DNA of 64,000 bases from Serratia nevei (lineage in GTDB: Bacteria; Pseudomonadota; Gammaproteobacteria; Enterobacterales; Enterobacteriaceae): positions 3,720,001-3,784,000 of the forward strand of contig NZ_CP149940.1 in assembly GCF_037948395.1 (NCBI RefSeq), given 5' to 3'. This document shows, piece after piece, positions 10,290-19,917 of this stretch. The notes under the pieces were generated by a model. That model was given only the letters and a program-made list of their open reading frames with translations, did not search any database and was not told where the DNA came from. Made by a program: the position numbers and the translations under genes. Numbering within the stretch: the first letter of the stretch is position 1; every line of letters starts with the position of its first letter.

Positions 10290-10837
10290 GCCTCACCCCC
10301 GTACTTTTTATACAGCGGCAGCACTTCCTGCTGCCAAACGCGCTCATTCATGTCGCCGGCGTGGCGATAGCGAATAATCCCCTGGCCGTCGATAAGGAAG
10401 GTCTCAGGCGCGCCGTAGACCCCGAGATCCAACCCCAGCATGCCGTCGCCGTCGTACAGGCTGAGGGCATAGGGATTGCCGAGGGAATTCAGCCAGGTCA
10501 CCGCCTTGGCGCGATCGTCTTTATAGTTCAGGCCAACCACCCGCACGCCACGCGCCGCCAGCGTATTGAGATACTGGTGTTCCGCGCGGCAGGTCGGGCA
10601 CCAGGTGGCCCAGACGTTAAGCAATATCGGCTTGCCATCGCGCAGCACCGCCTGATCGTAGGTTTTGCCGGGCTGATCCAGCGACTCCAGCCTGAAGGTC
10701 GGCACCGGTTTGCCAATCAGCGCCGATTCCAGCATGGTCGGATCTTCGCCGCCGGCGTTACGCGTCAGTTGCACCATCAGCGCCGCCACCAGCAGCAGGA
10801 AGAGGACCAACGGGATAAACAGCAGCTTACGATTCAT
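10286..10837 (-). CDS. dsbE: Thiol:disulfide interchange protein CcmG/DsbE
   Basis: CcmG is a membrane-anchored periplasmic thioredoxin that keeps apocytochrome c cysteines reduced. The start [20 protein letters not shown] at 10837 gives 183 residues; the frame is open further upstream inside ccmF but that is an overlapping shadow. The thioredoxin active site WATWCPTC is near residue 80, and the conserved GVYGAPETFLIDGQG follows. The gene overlaps ccmF and ccmH by 4 bases each. Confidence 0.94.
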   Translation of the reverse strand: MNRKLLFIPLVLFLLLVAALMVQLTRNAGGEDPTMLESALIGKPVPTFRLESLDQPGKTYDQAVLRDGKPILLNVWATWCPTCRAEHQYLNTLAARGVRVVGLNYKDDRAKAVTWLNSLGNPYALSLYDGDGMLGLDLGVYGAPETFLIDGQGIIRYRHAGDMNERVWQQEVLPLYKKYGGEA

Positions 10838-12804
10838 GGTTGCGCCTCCAGCTTGCCTTCGCGCTTGAGTTTTTTGCTCATGCGGTAACGCGGGTCGAGG
10901 ATGCACAGCAGGCCGCCGATCGCCATAAAGACGCCGCCGAACCAAATCCAGCGCACGAAGGGTTTGTAATACAGGCGTACCGCCCAGGAGCCGTCCTCCA
11001 GCTCCTCGCCCAGCGCCGCGTACAGATCGCGGCTGAAACCGCCATCGATCGCCGCTTCGGTCATCATGCTGCGCGCCACGCTGTAGTAGCGTTTCTCCGC
11101 GTGCAGCGTCGCCTCCGGCTTGCCGTTGCGCGTGACGTCGATGATGCCGACGCCGCCGCTGTAGTTCGGGCCGCGAATGTCGTGCACGTCGCGGAACACG
11201 AAGTGATAGTTGTGAATATCCACGCTGTCGCCGGCCTTCATCCGCACGTCGCGCTCCACGCTGTAGTTCTGGCTGAAGGCGATGCCGATCACCGTCACCG
11301 CCACGCCGAGGTGGCCGAGCACCATGCCCCAGTGGCTGCGGGACAGCTGGCGCAGGCCGCGCCAGAAACCGTGACGGTGGGTAGCGCGCTCATGCAGCTC
11401 CATCAGCGTCAGAATGATCACCCACAGCGCCATGATCAGGCCCACCACCGTCATGCCGGCGATGCTGTCCTGCAGCAGCCACGGCAGCAGGATTGACAGC
11501 ACCAGCGTCGCCAACAGCGCCACGCCGAGGCGGCGCCACAGCTTGCTCGGCTCATCGCGGCGCCAGCGCACCAAAGGCCCGATGCCCAACAGCAGCGCCA
11601 ACGGCGCCATCAGCCAGGTGAACATGGTGTTGAAGAACGGCTCGCCGATCGAGATGCTGCCCAGCCCCAGCTGTTTGTGCACCAACGGCAGCAGCGTGCC
11701 CAACAGCACCACCAGCATGGCGGCGATCAGCAGCACGTTGTTGCCCAGCAGGAAGGTCTCGCGCGAGAAGGTCTCGTGCTGCACCCGGCTGCGCACCTGG
11801 CCGCCCTTGACCGCATACAGCAGCAGCGAACCGCCGATCACGATCACCAGATAGGCGAGGATAAACATGCCGCGCGCCGGATCGGAGGCGAAAGAGTGCA
11901 CCGAGACCAGCACGCCGGAACGCACCAGGAAGGTGCCCAGCAGGCACAGCGAGAAGGCGGTGATCGCCAGCAACACCGTCCAGGCTTTGAACGTGCCGCG
12001 TTTTTCGGTCACCGCCAGCGAATGCATCAGCGCGGTGCCGGCCAACCACGGCATAAAGGAGGCGTTTTCCACCGGATCCCAGAACCACCAGCCGCCCCAG
12101 CCCAGCTCATAGTAGGCCCAGGCCGATCCGAGCACGATGCCGAGCGTGAGGAATACCCAGGCCGCGGTGGTCCACGGGCGTGACCAGCGCGCCCAGGCGG
12201 TGTCGAGCCGGCCGGCCATCAGCGAGGCGATGGCGAACGCAAAGGCGACCGAGAAGCCGACATAGCCCATATACAGCAGCGGCGGGTGGAAGATCAGGCC
12301 GATATCCTGCAGCAGCGGGTTGAGATCGCTGCCGTCGATCGGGAAATTCGGCAGCGTGCGGGTGAACGGGTTGGAGGTCATGATAATGAACAGCAGGAAA
12401 CCGGCGGTGATCATCCCCATCACCGACAGCACCCGCGCCACCGCATCCTGCGGCATCGCCCGGCTGCACAACGCCACCGCCAGCGACCAACAGCTCAGCA
12501 GCAGCACCCACAGCAGCAGCGACCCCTCATGCGCCCCCCAGGTGGCGGCGATGCGGTAATACACCGGCAGTTGGGTATTGGAGTTGGTGGCCACGTAGGC
12601 GACGGTAAAATCGTTGACCACGAAGGCGTGCACCAGGCACAGGAACGCCAGCGCAATCGCGGCGAACATGCCGTAGGTCAGCGGGCGGGCGACCGCCATC
12701 ATGCGGCTGTCTTGCCGCGCCGCGCCCCACTGCGGGTAAATGCTCAGCAACAGCGCAATCGCCAGCGCCAGGCACAGCAGAAAACTGCCCAGTTCCGGCA
12801 TCAT
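10834..12804 (-). CDS. ccmF: Haem lyase subunit CcmF
   Basis: CcmF is the large polytopic membrane protein that attaches haem to apocytochrome c. The 656-residue sequence has many membrane helices and the tryptophan-rich haem-handling segment [16 protein letters not shown] near residue 235, followed by the periplasmic loop with conserved histidines. The length fits the family (about 650). It overlaps both neighbours by 4 bases. Confidence 0.95.
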   Translation of the reverse strand: MMPELGSFLLCLALAIALLLSIYPQWGAARQDSRMMAVARPLTYGMFAAIALAFLCLVHAFVVNDFTVAYVATNSNTQLPVYYRIAATWGAHEGSLLLWVLLLSCWSLAVALCSRAMPQDAVARVLSVMGMITAGFLLFIIMTSNPFTRTLPNFPIDGSDLNPLLQDIGLIFHPPLLYMGYVGFSVAFAFAIASLMAGRLDTAWARWSRPWTTAAWVFLTLGIVLGSAWAYYELGWGGWWFWDPVENASFMPWLAGTALMHSLAVTEKRGTFKAWTVLLAITAFSLCLLGTFLVRSGVLVSVHSFASDPARGMFILAYLVIVIGGSLLLYAVKGGQVRSRVQHETFSRETFLLGNNVLLIAAMLVVLLGTLLPLVHKQLGLGSISIGEPFFNTMFTWLMAPLALLLGIGPLVRWRRDEPSKLWRRLGVALLATLVLSILLPWLLQDSIAGMTVVGLIMALWVIILTLMELHERATHRHGFWRGLRQLSRSHWGMVLGHLGVAVTVIGIAFSQNYSVERDVRMKAGDSVDIHNYHFVFRDVHDIRGPNYSGGVGIIDVTRNGKPEATLHAEKRYYSVARSMMTEAAIDGGFSRDLYAALGEELEDGSWAVRLYYKPFVRWIWFGGVFMAIGGLLCILDPRYRMSKKLKREGKLEAQP

Positions 12805-13295
12805 GACTTGGCGCCCTCCGCCTGCGGCGCGTTATACGCTTCCGCCGGGCCTTTGTGGTTCTCTTTCATCGCGTCGGCCACTTCCGGCGGCGTGTATTTC
12901 TCGTCGTGTTTGGCCAGCACTTCGCGCGCATTGACCACGTTGCCCTCGCCCAGCACGCCCTGCGCCACCACGCCCTGCCCTTCGCGGAACAGGTCCGGCA
13001 GAATGCCGGTGTAGGTCACGCCGATCGCGCCGCGCGCGTCGTAAATCTTGAAGCTGACCTGCAGCGTATTGGGATCGCGTTTTACCGAGCCCGGCATCAC
13101 CATGCCGCCGATGCGCAGCCGCTGGCCGACCTCGGGCTTCTCATGATTTTCGCCCTTGCCCTGCAGGATTTCACCCGGGGTATAGAACAGATCGATGTTG
13201 GAGCGCAGCGCGTACAGCATCAGGGTCGCGGTCAGCGCGATGCCGATCAGCACAACGATCGCCAGATAAAGACGGCTTTTACGACGTGGATTCAC
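12801..13295 (-). CDS. ccmE: Haem chaperone CcmE
   Basis: CcmE covalently binds haem in the periplasm and passes it to CcmF. Translation probably begins at GTG 13295 (read [15 protein letters not shown]), which has GGGAGA upstream; this gives 164 residues with an N-terminal membrane anchor, an OB-fold domain ([23 protein letters not shown]) and the haem-binding histidine in [14 protein letters not shown] near residue 130. It overlaps ccmD and ccmF by 4 bases. Confidence 0.94.
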   Translation of the reverse strand: MNPRRKSRLYLAIVVLIGIALTATLMLYALRSNIDLFYTPGEILQGKGENHEKPEVGQRLRIGGMVMPGSVKRDPNTLQVSFKIYDARGAIGVTYTGILPDLFREGQGVVAQGVLGEGNVVNAREVLAKHDEKYTPPEVADAMKENHKGPAEAYNAPQAEGAKS

Positions 13296-13528
13296 AATGA
13301 TTTCTCCCGCGGTACGGCGGATTTTTGTTTTGATTGTTGCGCATGGCGAATGCGCCGCTCGCGCGCCTGACGGCGGCCGATCTCGGCGAGCAACTGCCGC
13401 CGTTGCCAGACGGTGTGCGCCACCAGCCCCAACAGCGAAATCAGCGTGGCGGCGACCGCCAGCCAAACATAGAAGGCGTAACCGCCCATGGCGAAAAACG
13501 CCGACCAGGAATCGAACGCGGCATTCAT
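13292..13528 (-). CDS. ccmD: Cytochrome c maturation protein CcmD
   Basis: CcmD is a small membrane protein that helps release holo-CcmE from the CcmABC complex. The ATG at 13528 is chosen because it overlaps the ccmC stop as ATGA and has GGAG 8 bases upstream; an in-frame GTG at 13537 overlaps that ribosome binding site. The 78-residue product has the conserved [16 protein letters not shown] membrane helix and a basic C-terminal tail ([14 protein letters not shown]). Confidence 0.9.
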   Translation of the reverse strand: MNAAFDSWSAFFAMGGYAFYVWLAVAATLISLLGLVAHTVWQRRQLLAEIGRRQARERRIRHAQQSKQKSAVPREKSL

Positions 13529-14262
13529 GACTGACACTCCTTATTCACCAGCCCGGCGACCCACGGGCGCTGGCGCTCCTGGAACAGGATCAGATTGCGC
13601 AGGCGCATCAGCGTCAGCGTGACGAACAGCAGCAGGTAACCGAGGATCGCCCAGCGCAGCGGGGTGCGCATGCTTGGCGCGATAGACTGCTGCATATTGG
13701 TCGAGCCCTGATGCAGCGTATTCCACCATTCGACCGAAAAATGGATGATAGGGATATTTACCACGCCCACCAGCACCAGAATCCCGGCGGCGCGGCCCGC
13801 CAGACGGCGGTCTTCAAAGGCGTTGTACAGCGCGATGACGCCCATATAAAGGAACAGCAGCACCAGCTCGGAGGTCAGACGCGCATCCCACACCCACCAG
13901 GTGCCCCACATCGGCTTGCCCCAGGCGGAGCCGGTCACCAGCGCGATAAAGGTGAACACCGCGCCGATCGGCGCCATCGCCGCCACCACGGTATCGGACA
14001 TTTTCATCTGCCACACCAGGCCGATAAACGCCGCCACCGCCATCGAGGCGTAGATGCCCATCGACCACATGGCCGCCGGCACGTGAATATAAATGATGCG
14101 GAAGCTGTCGCCCTGCTGATAATCCTTCGGCGCGAAACCAAAGCCCCATGCCCAGCCCAGCAGCAGGCAGGCCGCCGCCGCCAGCCCCAGCCAGGGGATA
14201 AAGCGGCCGCAGACGTGATACAGCCGTTCAGGCCGCGCCAGTTGATGTAACCATTTCCACAT
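13525..14262 (-). CDS. ccmC: Haem exporter subunit CcmC
   Basis: CcmC delivers haem to CcmE at the outer face of the inner membrane. The 245-residue polytopic protein carries the WWD-type signature [16 protein letters not shown] near residue 115 and the flanking family histidines ([14 protein letters not shown]). It matches the usual length. It is separated from ccmB by 120 bases, the only sizeable gap within this otherwise overlapping operon. Confidence 0.95.
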   Translation of the reverse strand: MWKWLHQLARPERLYHVCGRFIPWLGLAAAACLLLGWAWGFGFAPKDYQQGDSFRIIYIHVPAAMWSMGIYASMAVAAFIGLVWQMKMSDTVVAAMAPIGAVFTFIALVTGSAWGKPMWGTWWVWDARLTSELVLLFLYMGVIALYNAFEDRRLAGRAAGILVLVGVVNIPIIHFSVEWWNTLHQGSTNMQQSIAPSMRTPLRWAILGYLLLFVTLTLMRLRNLILFQERQRPWVAGLVNKECQS

Positions 14263-14382
14263 TGTCGTCAGTGCTCACGGTAATTTTTATGCGTCGGCCG
14301 CCCCGAGCGATCGAAACGGCGAAAATCTTCTGCGGGGTACGCTCTTGTCGGCCTTGCCCCGTCTGTTCATTCAATACGTTAG

Positions 14383-15045
14383 CTAGTGCACGCTCACTCG
14401 CAGCGCCGCCGCGGTGGCAAACGGCGCCAATGTCACGCTGCCCGCCAGCATCGCGCCGAGTATCGCCAGGTAACCGTCGATCGGCATGCCCATCGAGGCG
14501 GCGTCGATCGCGCCGGTGGCGAAGATCAGCACCGGGATATACAGCGGCAGCACCAGCAGGCTGAGCAACACGCCTCCTTTGCGCAGGCCGACGGTCAGCC
14601 CCACGCCGATAGCGCCGATCAGGCTCAGCGTCGGCGTGCCGAGCAGCAGCGTCCCCGCCACCGCCAGCCAGGTCTGCATATCGAGCGACAGCAGCAGCGC
14701 CACCAGCGGCGATAGGATCAGCAGCGGCAATCCCGTCACGACCCAGTGAGCACACACTTTGCCCAGCACCGTCATCGGCAGCGGCGTCGGCAGCAGCAAC
14801 AGCTGCTCCAGCGAGCCATCGAGGAAATCGTCGCGAAACAGCCGCTCCAGCGACAGCAGCGAGGCCAACAGCGCCGCCACCCACACGATGCCCGGCGCAA
14901 TGCGCGCCAGCAGCTGCGGCTCCGGGCCAACCCCCAACGGGAACAGCGTGATCACAATCAGGAAAAACCACAGCGGGTTGACGATCTCCGAGCCTTTACG
15001 GCAGGCGATCTTCAGTTCGCGGCGCACCAGGGTCAAAAACATCAC
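14383..15045 (-). CDS. ccmB: Haem exporter ABC permease CcmB
   Basis: CcmB is the membrane partner of the ATPase CcmA. The 220-residue protein has about six hydrophobic helices and starts [20 protein letters not shown], the family's typical beginning, with the following [20 protein letters not shown]. It overlaps ccmA by 4 bases. Confidence 0.94.
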   Translation of the reverse strand: MMFLTLVRRELKIACRKGSEIVNPLWFFLIVITLFPLGVGPEPQLLARIAPGIVWVAALLASLLSLERLFRDDFLDGSLEQLLLLPTPLPMTVLGKVCAHWVVTGLPLLILSPLVALLLSLDMQTWLAVAGTLLLGTPTLSLIGAIGVGLTVGLRKGGVLLSLLVLPLYIPVLIFATGAIDAASMGMPIDGYLAILGAMLAGSVTLAPFATAAALRVSVH

Positions 15046-15686
15046 AGGCTCCCCGCGTCATGTTCCGCCAAACGAACTTTACCTACCGTTTGGCTGACGC
15101 CGGCCAAATCCTGATGGGTGGTCAACAATACCATGCCGCCCCGCTGCGCATGTTGTTCAAAAAGGCTAATCAACTCGGCTACGCCCTGTTTGTCGATCGC
15201 CGTCAGCGGCTCATCGAGGATCCACAGCGGCGCCGCGCTGAGCCACAGCCGCGCCAGCGCCACGCGCCGCTGCTGCCCGGCGGACAGCTGCGCCACCGGC
15301 AGATCTTCGTAGCCCACCAGCCCCACCTGCTCCAGGGCGCGCCAGATGGCCGGATGATCGGTTGTGCCGCGCACCGCTTGATAAAACTGCAAATTTTCGA
15401 AGGGCGTCAATACGGCTTTGATGCCGGGCTGATGGCCGATAAACAGCAAATCTTGCTGGTAACCCGCACGATCGCGCAGCGTGCTGCGCCCGCGCCAGCA
15501 CACCTCGCCGCCGTCCGGCCGCGCCAGACCGGCGAGAATACGCAGCAAACTGGTTTTACCCGCGCCGTTCGGCCCTTCTACCTGAATGATATCGCCCGGC
15601 TGAACTGAAAAGCTTAGCTCGCTAAACAGGATGCGCTCATCGCGCACGCAACTCAGACTTTTGGCTTCCAGCATCGGGGAACTCAT
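15042..15686 (-). CDS. ccmA: Haem exporter ATP-binding protein CcmA
   Basis: CcmA is the ABC ATPase that drives release of haem-loaded CcmE. The 214-residue protein contains Walker A (GPNGAGKTS, about residue 37), the signature LSAGQQRR and Walker [13 protein letters not shown]. It is the first gene of the operon ccmABCDEFGHI and is divergent from yfdC, so the operon promoter must lie between 15687 and 15903. A transcript of about 7 kb is expected. Confidence 0.95.
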   Translation of the reverse strand: MSSPMLEAKSLSCVRDERILFSELSFSVQPGDIIQVEGPNGAGKTSLLRILAGLARPDGGEVCWRGRSTLRDRAGYQQDLLFIGHQPGIKAVLTPFENLQFYQAVRGTTDHPAIWRALEQVGLVGYEDLPVAQLSAGQQRRVALARLWLSAAPLWILDEPLTAIDKQGVAELISLFEQHAQRGGMVLLTTHQDLAGVSQTVGKVRLAEHDAGSL

Positions 15687-15903
15687 ATTTTTCTTTGGGA
15701 TAGCGAATCATAGCATAAGCCTTTCCCCGCACGCAGCCCGCGGCGGGCGCGCCGACGGGCCAATATGGCGAGCAGGATCAAGAATGCGTGGAAAAAATCG
15801 GCGGATTTTAACTCTTGTTACCTTTTTCTGTATTTCGCCGCATTTGGGCCAGGCAACTACGCTTAATGACGTGAACTCACCCTTAATGAGCAGGAGCGAC
15901 AGC

Positions 15904-16830
15904 ATGAGCGAGCAGCAGCGCCAGGAGCACGAGCCGGATGAGACGATGCAGGTAGAGAGCGAGGAGCAGGAACAGGGCAAGCGCGAAATCGAAGTCAGGG
16001 AAGAGAATCTGCCGTCGCGCGCGGCGGCGGTGCATGAACAGATCCGGATGGAAGGCGAAAAAGAGCTGGAGCGCGACGGGCTGGCGCTGCTGTGGTCGGC
16101 GATCGCCGCCGGGCTGTCGATGGGCGCCTCGCTGGCGGCAAAAGGCATTTTCCACGCCCACCTGCCGGACGATCCCAGCCGCTTTTTCATCGAGAACCTC
16201 GGCTATACCTTCGGTTTCATCATTGTCATCATGGCACGCCAGCAGTTGTTTACCGAAAACACCGTCACGGCGGTATTGCCAATCATGCATAAGCCCACGC
16301 CGCGCAACCTGCTGATCCTACTGCGCCTGTGGGGCGTGGTGCTGCTCGGCAACCTGATTGGCACCGGGCTGGCGGCGCTGGCGTTTACCCATATGCCGCT
16401 GTTCGACGCCGAAACGCGCGGCGCTTTCGTCAGCCTGGGCGAAGAGGTGATGCGCCATACGCCGGGAGAAATGTTCGCCAACGGCATCCTGGCCGGCTGG
16501 ATCATCGCCACCATGGTGTGGATGTTCCCGGCCGCCGGCGCGGCGAAAATCTGGGTGATCGTGCTGATGACCTACCTGGTGGCGATTTGCGATTTGACCC
16601 ATATCGTGGTCGGTTCGGTCGAGATCCTGTATCTGGTGTTCAACGGCGCGATTGGCTGGCAAGCATTCATTTACCCGTTCGCTCTGCCGACGCTGGCGGG
16701 TAACATCATCGGCGGCACCTTTATCTTTGCGCTGATAAGCCACGCGCAGATCCGCAACGATTTGAGCGCCAAAAACCAGGCCGCGCGTCGGCAAGAGAAA
16801 AAGCGGCGCCACGGCGGGGAAAAACCGTGA
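15904..16830 (+). CDS. yfdC: Formate/nitrite transporter family protein YfdC
   Basis: YfdC is an inner membrane protein of the FNT channel family with unknown substrate. The ATG at 15904 has CAGGAG 7 bases upstream and gives 308 residues, like E. coli YfdC (310). A long acidic N-terminal extension (EPDETMQVESEEQEQ) precedes six membrane helices beginning about residue 55 (LSMGASLAAKGIF). The family helix break is seen around LTHIVVGSVEILY. Placement next to argW matches E. coli; the divergent ccm operon does not. Confidence 0.92.
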   Translation: MSEQQRQEHEPDETMQVESEEQEQGKREIEVREENLPSRAAAVHEQIRMEGEKELERDGLALLWSAIAAGLSMGASLAAKGIFHAHLPDDPSRFFIENLGYTFGFIIVIMARQQLFTENTVTAVLPIMHKPTPRNLLILLRLWGVVLLGNLIGTGLAALAFTHMPLFDAETRGAFVSLGEEVMRHTPGEMFANGILAGWIIATMVWMFPAAGAAKIWVIVLMTYLVAICDLTHIVVGSVEILYLVFNGAIGWQAFIYPFALPTLAGNIIGGTFIFALISHAQIRNDLSAKNQAARRQEKKRRHGGEKP

Positions 16831-16900
16831 TCGCGGTCGGTTAGCCGAGGAAATTTCGGCGTGAACTGGCGAGGTATTGAGCAAACGCGCCGCTAACCGC

Positions 16901-16928
16901 TTATTCTGCGGGTAAAAAAAGGTATAAT
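16901..16928 (+). promoter_or_regulatory. Probable promoter of argW
   Basis: A perfect TATAAT at 16923-16928 lies about 30 bases upstream of the tRNA, with a weak -35 (TTATTC, 16901-16906). The segment after the -10 is GC-rich, as is typical for stringently controlled tRNA genes. Confidence 0.7.
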
Positions 16929-16959
16929 GCCCCGGCAGCGTCGGTTGCCGGCCCGCAGC

Positions 16960-17034
16960 GTCCCCGTAGTTAAACGGATATAACAAGCCCCTCCTAAGGG
17001 CTAGTTACTGGTTCGATTCCAGTCGGGGACACCA
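16960..17034 (+). tRNA. argW: tRNA-Arg, anticodon CCU
   Basis: The acceptor stem GTCCCCG (16960-16966) pairs with CGGGGAC (17024-17030), followed by A and an encoded CCA. The T-arm GGTTCGATTCC is present. The anticodon loop is CTCCTAA within a GGGGC-type stem, giving anticodon CCU for the rare AGG codon. The location after yfdC matches E. coli argW, a known integration hotspot, though no integrase is seen here. Confidence 0.96.
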
Positions 17035-17127
17035 TTCTTTCTTATCACGCCATTCCCCATCATCTGCACCCGCAATTCCCCTTTTCCCCTGTTCAGGTCC
17101 GATTGTCGCCGAGCGTTATAATTGGCA

Positions 17128-18402
17128 TCAATTAAAAAACTTAATATCCGTCGGCGTTGAGATCGTCGCCGCCTGCCCTCTGGCCTGCAATTCGCCCTTC
17201 TCATCATCGAAATCGAACAGCATAACGGTGTTGGTGAATACATTCGTCACATAGAGATGGTTACCCCCGGCATCGAAAGCGAGCGCACGCGGCTCAATGC
17301 CGCCGGCCTCATAGCGCGTCGGCACGCCTGGCAGACCGTCCCTGCCTATTTTTAATACCAGCAGGCGGTTATCGGTACCGCGATGGGTGGCAATAAGATA
17401 TCTGCCGCTCGGGCTCAGGATAATGGCCCCACCGCTTTTCGCCTCCGCCGAATCGAGGCCGCCGTTCAGTTTCACTTTCCCTTGCCGCGTCAATCGATTG
17501 TCGTTAACGGCAAACGCCTCGATCTCGCCCGCCATTTCGGTGATGACATAGGCATAGTCGCCTGCCGGCGAGAACACCATGTGCCTTGGGCCGGCGCCGG
17601 GCGCAAAGGCGACATCGCGCGAAGCATCCGCCTGCAACGGCTGCGCGTTATCCGAACGATAGCGGTAGGCGTGCAGCTTATCGCCGCCGAGGTCCGCCGC
17701 GTACAGGTATTGGCCATCGCGGCTGAAGGTGGTGGAGTGCGCATGCCCGCCTTCCTGGCGCCCCTGCACGATGCCGGAGCCGGGCGTAAACGGATAATGC
17801 TGTACGCGTTCACCCAGCCTGCCGTCGCTGCCAATCGGCAATACCGTCACTCCCGCGCCGCCTTTGGCGACGGAATAGTTGGCGACCAACAGAAACTTGC
17901 CGTCCGGGCTGAGGGTGGCATGCGTCGGCTGCCGACCCGCGCTGCTCACCGTATTCAGCACCCGCAGGCTGCCAGCCTGGTCTATCGCCAAGGCGGTCAC
18001 CGTTCCCGCATCCTCCTCATTGGTGGCATAGGCGAAGCGGCCATCGCGGGATGTGACGATCCACGACGGGCTTTTCATTTTAATGACATCGAGCAGCGTT
18101 AACGTGCCGTCGCCATTAACCGCCAGACGATAGAGCCCTTCACTGGGGCGCGTCGGTTTCTGCACCGTTGGCGCATCCGGAATATGGGTCCAGGTGCCGA
18201 CTAACGCTATTTGATGCTGTTCCCGATTATTTGCCATCGCATTTCCTGAAAACATGAAGAGCGTTAATGCCAGCGCTAATTGAATGGCCTGCCGGCCTAA
18301 ACCTTTAACGTTCACTCTGCCAAAGGCAGGCAACGTTAAAGGTAGCATAAAGAGCGCGCGGCGGTGTTTATTAATCGAGCCAGAGGATTTTTCTTTACTC
18401 AT
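17128..18402 (-). CDS. Exported lactonase-fold (7-bladed propeller) protein
   Basis: This 424-residue protein belongs to the lactonase/6-phosphogluconolactonase-like beta-propeller family. Repeating blade motifs are clear: LSPDGKFLLVANY, FSRDGQYLYAADLGGDK, FSPAGDYAYVITE, LSPSGRYLIATHRGTDN and FDAGGNHLYVTNVFTNT. The ATG at 18402 has a strong AGGAGG. The N-terminus is unusually long: a basic stretch, a first hydrophobic segment (ALFMLPLTLPAFG) and then a signal-like segment ending GNAMA before the mature domain, so it is probably periplasmic. It follows an AraC-type regulator by 20 bases and is likely co-transcribed with it. The substrate is unknown; cytosolic Pgl is not implied. Confidence 0.85.
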   Translation of the reverse strand: MSKEKSSGSINKHRRALFMLPLTLPAFGRVNVKGLGRQAIQLALALTLFMFSGNAMANNREQHQIALVGTWTHIPDAPTVQKPTRPSEGLYRLAVNGDGTLTLLDVIKMKSPSWIVTSRDGRFAYATNEEDAGTVTALAIDQAGSLRVLNTVSSAGRQPTHATLSPDGKFLLVANYSVAKGGAGVTVLPIGSDGRLGERVQHYPFTPGSGIVQGRQEGGHAHSTTFSRDGQYLYAADLGGDKLHAYRYRSDNAQPLQADASRDVAFAPGAGPRHMVFSPAGDYAYVITEMAGEIEAFAVNDNRLTRQGKVKLNGGLDSAEAKSGGAIILSPSGRYLIATHRGTDNRLLVLKIGRDGLPGVPTRYEAGGIEPRALAFDAGGNHLYVTNVFTNTVMLFDFDDEKGELQARGQAATISTPTDIKFFN

Positions 18403-18422
18403 GATGCCTCCTTTCCTCAACA

Positions 18423-19223
18423 CTACGCCACAGGAATAAGTATATCGACATTGATGATCTTACTGTTTAAATGCTCGTGCCTGTATAATTCGATGAAAAA
18501 GCTCTCCCTCATTTTGACATTAATAGCCGGAAGATGGGCGTCATAGATACCCTCAAAAAAGGCAATATACTCAGGTAGCTCCCCGATAAAGGGAATGACA
18601 ATATATTTCCCCATGGGTATATAGAAGTTAAATATGGAATGAAAAACCTCTTGCTCCTTGCCGTTGGCATGCGGCCGCCCCCCTTTTCTTTTTTCTACGC
18701 TATAAGCCCTCCCATTTTTACTTAGCCATTTATCATTCGTCTGGGTAATGTCACTGGCATCTCTGTACTTCCTGACGGAGTGGAAAATCAATGCCTTGTA
18801 CTGCTTCAACATGTCGATGTCATCCGGCATGACCGTATGATAAAAATAGGGTTTATTGTCGCTGCCATACGGTGGAATCTGGGTGGAGAAATCCCATCCC
18901 CGGCTGTTCCTAAAGCTGTTGGGCGTTTCGCCAAAGAAACGTTTGAATGCCCGCGTGTAGCATTGCTGAGAAGCAAACCCGGATGCCAGGGCAACATCCA
19001 ATATGTTACCTTGATGCTGTTTGAGCAGGACAGCGGACCGGCTCAGCTTTCTATTCCTGATATAAGTCCCTAACGTAATGCCAAAATAATGTTTAAATAA
19101 CCGCTGTAAATGCCATTTAGAGTAACCCGAGATAATGGAAACCTTCTCAACGGAAAGCCCCTCTATAATATTTTTCTCCATATACTCCAAGACCTGTACA
19201 AGAATATCCTTTCTATAATCCAT
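18423..19223 (-). CDS. AraC family transcriptional regulator with C-terminal sensor-like domain
   Basis: The 266-residue protein has the AraC double helix-turn-helix at its N-terminus (residues ~8-105: SVEKVSIISGYSKWHLQRLF and DVALASGFASQQCYTRAF), the layout of Rob and other GyrI-domain regulators. The remaining ~150 residues would be the effector domain, but I do not recognise the ligand. Codon use is much more AT-rich than neighbouring genes, suggesting acquisition by transfer. Its stop lies 20 bases before the lactonase-fold gene, so the two probably form one operon in which it may control itself and that enzyme. Confidence 0.87.
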   Translation of the reverse strand: MDYRKDILVQVLEYMEKNIIEGLSVEKVSIISGYSKWHLQRLFKHYFGITLGTYIRNRKLSRSAVLLKQHQGNILDVALASGFASQQCYTRAFKRFFGETPNSFRNSRGWDFSTQIPPYGSDNKPYFYHTVMPDDIDMLKQYKALIFHSVRKYRDASDITQTNDKWLSKNGRAYSVEKRKGGRPHANGKEQEVFHSIFNFYIPMGKYIVIPFIGELPEYIAFFEGIYDAHLPAINVKMRESFFIELYRHEHLNSKIINVDILIPVA

Positions 19224-19874
19224 GAGCGCTCCCTGCCTTTATAAAGATTGTGTCCTTTTTATTAAAATCGTTAACCTCTCAAATCAAGTCATTAAGATTA
19301 ATCCTAAAAAAAATCACCCTGTCAATGCAATTTTTACGGCATAGGAAAAGTCATCATATAAATAACTGAAAATGATCATGTTATATAAATACGCTTGCGA
19401 AAAATCCGTGAATAAAAAATGCGCCACGCAAAGTGCATCCATTAAAGATGCATTTGCCCCGCCAGGGTGAATCACACTTTATGTTAATTGTTTTATCTTA
19501 AAGTGTTTTTTTACGCTCCACGGGCATGGCCGAATAGGAATTTCATCATCACAAATTAAATCGTGTTTTATTGTTTGGCCGGTTGATAAAACTATTGAGC
19601 CGAATACGAAAAAGTATGAACGGTGGCGAAGGAAGATGCGGCGGATAAGCGCAAGATCTTAACCTCGGGCCCGATAATCGCAGATCGTCATTGCGAGTTT
19701 CTTTTTTATCTTCTCCCGCACGGTGAAGAATCGACGTTTCAACACACCCTGTTCGATGCCCTATTTTCCCTCCATGTCAATGGGATCGCCACTGGTCCCC
19801 CGCTGAACCGCCTCCCCTTCCCTCGTAACAGTGCCGCGTCTGCTTGTGCCACGCTTTATTGACCAAGCGCAGCA
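19224..19874. other. AT-rich intergenic region upstream of the AraC gene
   Basis: This ~650-base stretch holds no gene I can support. It includes an 8-bp inverted repeat, ACACTTTA (19474-19481) with TAAAGTGT (19499-19506), followed by a T run to 19513, and another imperfect one, AAGTGCATC (19431-19439) with GATGCATTT (19447-19455). These may be regulator sites for the AraC operon or a terminator-like hairpin. Confidence 0.4.
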
Positions 19875-19903
19875 AAAAGCCCGGCTCGCAAAGCCGGGCT
19901 TTT
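19874..19903 (-). terminator. Rho-independent terminator of the 19918-21112 gene pair
   Basis: A 12-bp stem (19875-19886 with 19892-19903) around a 5-base loop with flanking A and T runs lies just beyond the stop of the 73-residue gene. It could work in both directions. Confidence 0.88.
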
Positions 19904-19917
19904 CATTCACGGGCTGC

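Noticed and set aside
14228..14971. Minus-strand frame of 247 codons overlapping ccmB
   Set aside because: Alternate frame of ccmB rich in glycine, alanine and arginine; the ccmB frame has the family motifs.
17001..17243. 80-codon minus-strand frame overlapping argW and the end of the lactonase gene
   Set aside because: It runs through the tRNA, has no ribosome binding site and has no recognisable content.
19623..19862. 79-codon plus-strand frame in the gap before the terminator at 19874
   Set aside because: GTG start without a clear ribosome binding site and no family resemblance; probably non-coding.
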